A DNA stretch of 33,271 bases from a virus: positions 1-33,271 of the IMG/VR virus record IMGVR_UViG_3300040801_004062, one strand, 5' to 3'. Within the stretch, counting starts at the first letter, position 1; every line of letters begins with the position of its first letter. Shown here piece by piece: positions 30,601 to 33,271 of this stretch. The notes beneath the pieces were generated by a model, which did not search any database, was not told where the DNA came from, and saw nothing but the letters and a program-made list of their open reading frames with translations. A program made the translations under genes and the position numbers.

Positions 30601-32543
30601 AGAACATGGAACCGGACTACACCAGCCGGTTCGGACTTACGCGCATCGAGCCTAATGTGACGATCGGGCACCTGATCCGGGAGGACTTGGAGGTTTTCTT
30701 CCCCAACATGTTACCCGAAAACTTTTCGGCCCCCTTGGGGGAGGTGAGTGCGTACCTGGAGGAGAAGGCGAACGTGAGTTGGACCGGCGAGCTCGACGGC
30801 ACCTACAAGTACAAACTCGGGGTACTGGTTTCGGGCCACGAAACCCGCGAAGTGATTGTGCCGGACAGCCTCGTAATCACCTACGACAGTAGTAGCACGA
30901 CGGGTTCGCGCATCGTGATTCGGGGGTGGCGCGACCTAGATAATGGCCGATTCTACCAAGAGTTCAATCTGTATCGGTATTCCAGCGCAGCGGCCACCGA
31001 ACCGGATCACGTCTACCGCATCCGAAAACTGGGCAGGGACGCGGCCAGTTCCGACTTCGACGTGCGCGACGAAGGAGATAGAATTGTCGCCCTTAGCAGC
31101 GGGAACTACTACGGCTACCCACAAGCCGAGATTGACGGCACAACGCTGGTATACTTCCCGGTATCCGACTGGACCGGTCGGGCGGGGGAATACGTACCCC
31201 GACCGAGTGCGGCCGTCACTGTGGTGCAGGAAAATACGGGAGTGATTACGGTGAAGAAGAGTGGCGGCGATTACGATAATCTCACGGATGCTCTCACCCG
31301 CGCCTGTGTGCTGGTAGGGCAGGGAATTGAACCTATTATCCAAGTATTCCCCGGAACCTACGTGGGGCAGTACACCGTCACCTGCCCTGGCGTAACCATT
31401 CAGGGGGTCGGTACCCCGAATCAGATATGCCTCGAAAGCTCAGGGACGGCGGGGCCTGTGCTGACTGTGACGGCTTCTCGATTCAGTCTGTCGACCATGG
31501 AGATTAGGTTCGAGGGTAACGCCCCAGAAACCAGCATGATTGTAGCCCACCCCAGCATCGATTCCCTATCGTTTGTAGACCTCACCTTCACAATTGGCGG
31601 AAACCGCGTAGAACGCTTCATTGATTTGCAAGCCGCCCAGTACACCCAGGCCACCTTACGAGGCATTACGGGCAGCGGGGGCAGCGGGAGCGGTGCGAAT
31701 GGCGGCGTTGTGGGTAAGCCCGGCGTGCTCTATCAGAACCTCACGATCACCTCTGAATTTGCGCTCCGGACCAGCACTGGGGGAAAGTTCGTGGAGTGCA
31801 AGTTCCTCGGGCGGAATGAGATTACTCAGGGCGAGTTTGTGAACTGCATCTTTGGTGCGCCTACGGAAGAATCGTATACGCTAGTGCATGGCGGGGCAGA
31901 GTTCACCTCCTGCACGTTCGCGGGGCTGATGTCCCAAGACCCTGTGCTGGCCCTGAAAAACGGAAGTTCCCGCTTCGACGGCTGCACGGCGATCAACACC
32001 TACCTCGGGAGTAGTGGGCAATCGGTCACCGTTTCGGTGGAGGGTGGATCGCCCACCTGGGTCGGTGGTACCATCGTCCACGCGGATAATGACGCCGGAT
32101 CGGAGAACCACTATGCGCTGGGATCAAAGGGTCAGGTGCAGCGAACTATAGAAGTTCGTGGGGTAGCCGTCACGGGCGGTATTGACCGCACTTTCCTTAC
32201 CGTGGCCGGTCCCGTTTTGGAGCTGCCATTGACCGCTACGCGCCCCACGTTTGAAAGCCAGGGTGGGTACCTTGACTACCCCGGCGGACTGGTATTTCTC
32301 CCCGTCGCTTACACGGAAAGCCGCAGCGTATCAGGTGTTGCTACTTACGACCTCACCTTTACCCACAATCTCAACTCAACCGACTACACGGTGGTACCCT
32401 CCGTCCGTCTCGTGAGTGGCACCTACCAGCCGGGCGTCGAATCATACGAATCCAACCATACAGCGAACAGTACCACCTGGAGGACTATCGGTCTGAACGA
32501 TCAGGCGAGTTACGAAATCAGAATAACCATCATCCGAAAATAA
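27654..32543 (+). CDS. Giant beta-helical fibre or spike with signal peptide
   Basis: A 1629-residue protein. Residues 1-19 are a standard secretory signal (LLLALLFVTALSAQ, cut probably after Gln). Residues 170-285 are helical and coiled, with two FARDSI blocks. From about 560 to 1005 a right-handed parallel beta-helix seems likely (strand-turn coils such as GVHGLTLRNMFLYDTI and NNLVKNAHVEGVLGDGLQLS), the fold of phage tailspikes. A second pectin-lyase-like region starts near 1196 (GVITVKKSGGDYDNLTDALT) and runs to about 1500. The last 80 residues are a separate beta domain. The protein would bind or cut surface polysaccharide. A signal peptide on a virion fibre is odd, so secretion of a depolymerase is an alternative. 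Confidence 0.78.
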   Translation: MLKSHFLLLALLFVTALSAQETQPQGQAVERPQSSRVYAPDQAIQAGRLTRLSVASARASGWMEQPDGTYAGGALRFIRDVYGTGTVGLAVRPGDRFIDSRCNVYEFITVSGGTFVSTEGTLRMVTNVTSPQPPRGSGALYRPLPSGLIPSLPEEDNLISEYTAGCIKNHNAAITDNALARIDTLRPQVSDTTVASLRDFARSEAERAIGFARDSITPSLDTTTVAAIAEERAAARAAEARDAAIQFARDSIQTGGVDVRVIDSVSTVLQTRIDSLKANTIPLPALTFAHQRRVVDVPYRLKAMQYYRFEITAPHDRDTFIYAAPRSNSMVLTEIVSDTLNRLVRVEGTFYVTEAEDLEVFFHAVDLKRTKIQSGGFVRLTELAPVDPATRRKRYYYDYATDEPLFTGEVIGAMDLQNWRDGDAFDLGNGELRVNVYLNKRDTTEYYANLPTPAITDGWRVIAFTLTHANKVNGDMEKIQVVASEKENLEDPFGRYMYPIRENNSATYYLYIPDSVTEIRSIGLRQTGPMPGSESSANARNQFNLQAVQFKNRRLEIGEGPAASVINDLMAEAEYGDTIDMGFLPIYLGERIDMNGVHGLTLRNMFLYDTITRGPNEGNSQHWISLSNGSNNVVENTTIFAARNERKYTLPALDTVKLDRWVYRHYEPEYGPTHRIDMWGHSAGDTLELYWDRNEKFAPGQDHTQPFARYVAPSADTVRWRFDLKNSSWRYRMRLVPGPNGSATDTVTANPWDVVDHIYAYEFSSGFKAGSGARNNLVKNAHVEGVLGDGLQLSPGLDGMIFRDFTSIGAGRQGISVNGGYNIELYDFEIDRAGRSLFDVEPYAFHWLVYRMKVRNFHLRNAMALGYISGHDKRVFYADVDGFYCHENVDQCWRGGTMYGRIRNVVGRDLSMGGYKTIISNVRTTSFRLNGGDTKVTPFGETVRMGYNVLRDAVIEKESFEDGNGLIVTDSTNSVFNVRISAQNMEPDYTSRFGLTRIEPNVTIGHLIREDLEVFFPNMLPENFSAPLGEVSAYLEEKANVSWTGELDGTYKYKLGVLVSGHETREVIVPDSLVITYDSSSTTGSRIVIRGWRDLDNGRFYQEFNLYRYSSAAATEPDHVYRIRKLGRDAASSDFDVRDEGDRIVALSSGNYYGYPQAEIDGTTLVYFPVSDWTGRAGEYVPRPSAAVTVVQENTGVITVKKSGGDYDNLTDALTRACVLVGQGIEPIIQVFPGTYVGQYTVTCPGVTIQGVGTPNQICLESSGTAGPVLTVTASRFSLSTMEIRFEGNAPETSMIVAHPSIDSLSFVDLTFTIGGNRVERFIDLQAAQYTQATLRGITGSGGSGSGANGGVVGKPGVLYQNLTITSEFALRTSTGGKFVECKFLGRNEITQGEFVNCIFGAPTEESYTLVHGGAEFTSCTFAGLMSQDPVLALKNGSSRFDGCTAINTYLGSSGQSVTVSVEGGSPTWVGGTIVHADNDAGSENHYALGSKGQVQRTIEVRGVAVTGGIDRTFLTVAGPVLELPLTATRPTFESQGGYLDYPGGLVFLPVAYTESRSVSGVATYDLTFTHNLNSTDYTVVPSVRLVSGTYQPGVESYESNHTANSTTWRTIGLNDQASYEIRITIIRK

Positions 32544-32548
32544 CGACC

Positions 32549-33208
32549 ATGAGATTTATCATGCTTCTTTCATTGATCCTTACCGCCTTGACCCTGATAG
32601 GGCAGGGGCAACTCCTCATCACGTCCGTAGGGCTGGACGACACCGAGTTCTCCATCGACGCGCTCGCTGGGGATAGTGCGCTACTGACCGCAATCCACCT
32701 CCACGATACTCCAGGGGATACCACCATTATGCGCCGAAGCTTTGACTCAATCGCACTGGTTGACCGCATTCGCGACGTGATTACGCGAGGCGGTTACCTC
32801 GGCGGCGTCCAGGTGGAAGGGTATACGCAGGTCACTGCGGCTTACCAGCGACTTCACGAAGCACTGCGTGCCGAACGGAGGTTACGCCTTCTTGAGCGTC
32901 TTTGGGAGCAGCACACGGGCGAGAACTGGAGCTCTGCCGTCACCGAGTTTGACGACCTGATCGAGGGGTCTTGGGAACTCGTTCTACGAGGCGAAGTGAT
33001 CGACACTGTTCGCGTAGTGCGCCGGACGAATCGCGTCGCAGTGTTGACCACGCTATACGGAAATGGAACCCTGGAAATTTTTGGCGACGCCCGAGTACTT
33101 CTACGAGGACTCCTTGGGATACCGTCCACTATGCTCGTGCGTTACAATCGGCAACTGGAATTCGGGAACTTCGACACTGACATTCAGCTCGTGAAGGTCC
33201 TGGAATGA
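32549..33208 (+). CDS. Exported protein of unknown function
   Basis: A 219-residue protein with an N-terminal hydrophobic signal (MRFIMLLSLILTALTLIGQG). The mature part has a helix-rich middle (YQRLHEALRAERRLRLLERL) and a strand-rich end (TNRVAVLTTLYGNGTLEIFG). I do not recognise it. It lies five bases after the fibre gene and shares with it an export signal, so the two may work together at the host envelope, for example as a fibre chaperone or partner. Confidence 0.65.
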   Translation: MRFIMLLSLILTALTLIGQGQLLITSVGLDDTEFSIDALAGDSALLTAIHLHDTPGDTTIMRRSFDSIALVDRIRDVITRGGYLGGVQVEGYTQVTAAYQRLHEALRAERRLRLLERLWEQHTGENWSSAVTEFDDLIEGSWELVLRGEVIDTVRVVRRTNRVAVLTTLYGNGTLEIFGDARVLLRGLLGIPSTMLVRYNRQLEFGNFDTDIQLVKVLE

Positions 33209-33218
33209 ACACCCATTT

Positions 33219-33262
33219 TTTGCCTCTTTAAGGAGCCTTTAAGCCCTTGCTAAAGAGGCAAA
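33219..33262. repeat. 12-base inverted repeat at the end of the late genes
   Basis: TTTGCCTCTTTA (33219-33230) and TAAAGAGGCAAA (33251-33262) are perfect complements around a 20-base loop that starts ten bases after the last stop. CTTTAAG also occurs twice in direct orientation (33226-33232 and 33237-33243), 11 bases apart. It could be a transcription end, but no T run follows on the + strand; a regulator or attachment-site role remains possible. Confidence 0.5.
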
Positions 33263-33271
33263 GTAGCGTCG

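Overview
The window reads as the late (morphogenesis) half of a long-tailed, siphovirus-like double-stranded DNA phage or prophage, most probably infecting a fairly GC-rich member of the Bacteroidota. The host inference rests on three things: start codons with A/T-rich leaders and almost no Shine-Dalgarno motifs (for example before 25568, 23374 and 5404), Bacteroidota-style export signals (a cut after Ser-Ala-Gln in the 1629-residue fibre, an LSC lipobox in the minus-strand lipoprotein), and a tape-measure C-terminus of a type common in that phylum. No integrase, repressor, replication gene, tRNA or CRISPR array is visible, so lifestyle and the early region lie outside the window or cannot be judged. 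All genes but one are on the + strand, and most overlap by a few bases.

Region 1 (1-6108): an exported glucosaminidase-type endolysin, four small unknown genes (one a membrane protein with a UVR-like helix pair), a RuvC-like nuclease, then five tightly overlapping genes. I read these as a type IV-B-like CRISPR-Cas effector operon: csf1-like large subunit, cas11-like small subunit, csf2 (Cas7), a CysH-like PP-loop protein and csf3 (Cas5). There is no array, Cas6, DinG or Cas1/Cas2. This is the most unusual content of the window: phage cargo between lysis and packaging genes, translationally coupled to a possible nuclease.

Region 2 (6109-7156): a co-axial dyad directly before a two- or three-helix membrane protein, a small unknown gene, and a gene-poor stretch of about 300 bases with a small hairpin.

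Region 3 (7157-21268): small and large terminase, a portal with a cysteine-rich insert, a Mu gpF-like head protein, two large structural proteins, a gp10-like connector candidate, small neck/tail proteins, tail-assembly chaperones with a probable -1 frameshift at a T7 slippery site, and a 1200-residue tape measure.

Region 4 (21265-33271): a lone minus-strand lipoprotein (moron-like), two tandem small proteins each ending in an E3-binding-like fold, scaffold, major capsid protein, further structural proteins, a giant beta-helical fibre with a signal peptide, a second exported protein, and a 12-bp inverted repeat at the very end. Scaffold and capsid come after the tape measure, which is an unusual module order. 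The virion genes would build head and tail; the Region 1 operon, the lipoprotein and perhaps the membrane proteins look like accessory cargo for conflict with the host or competing elements.
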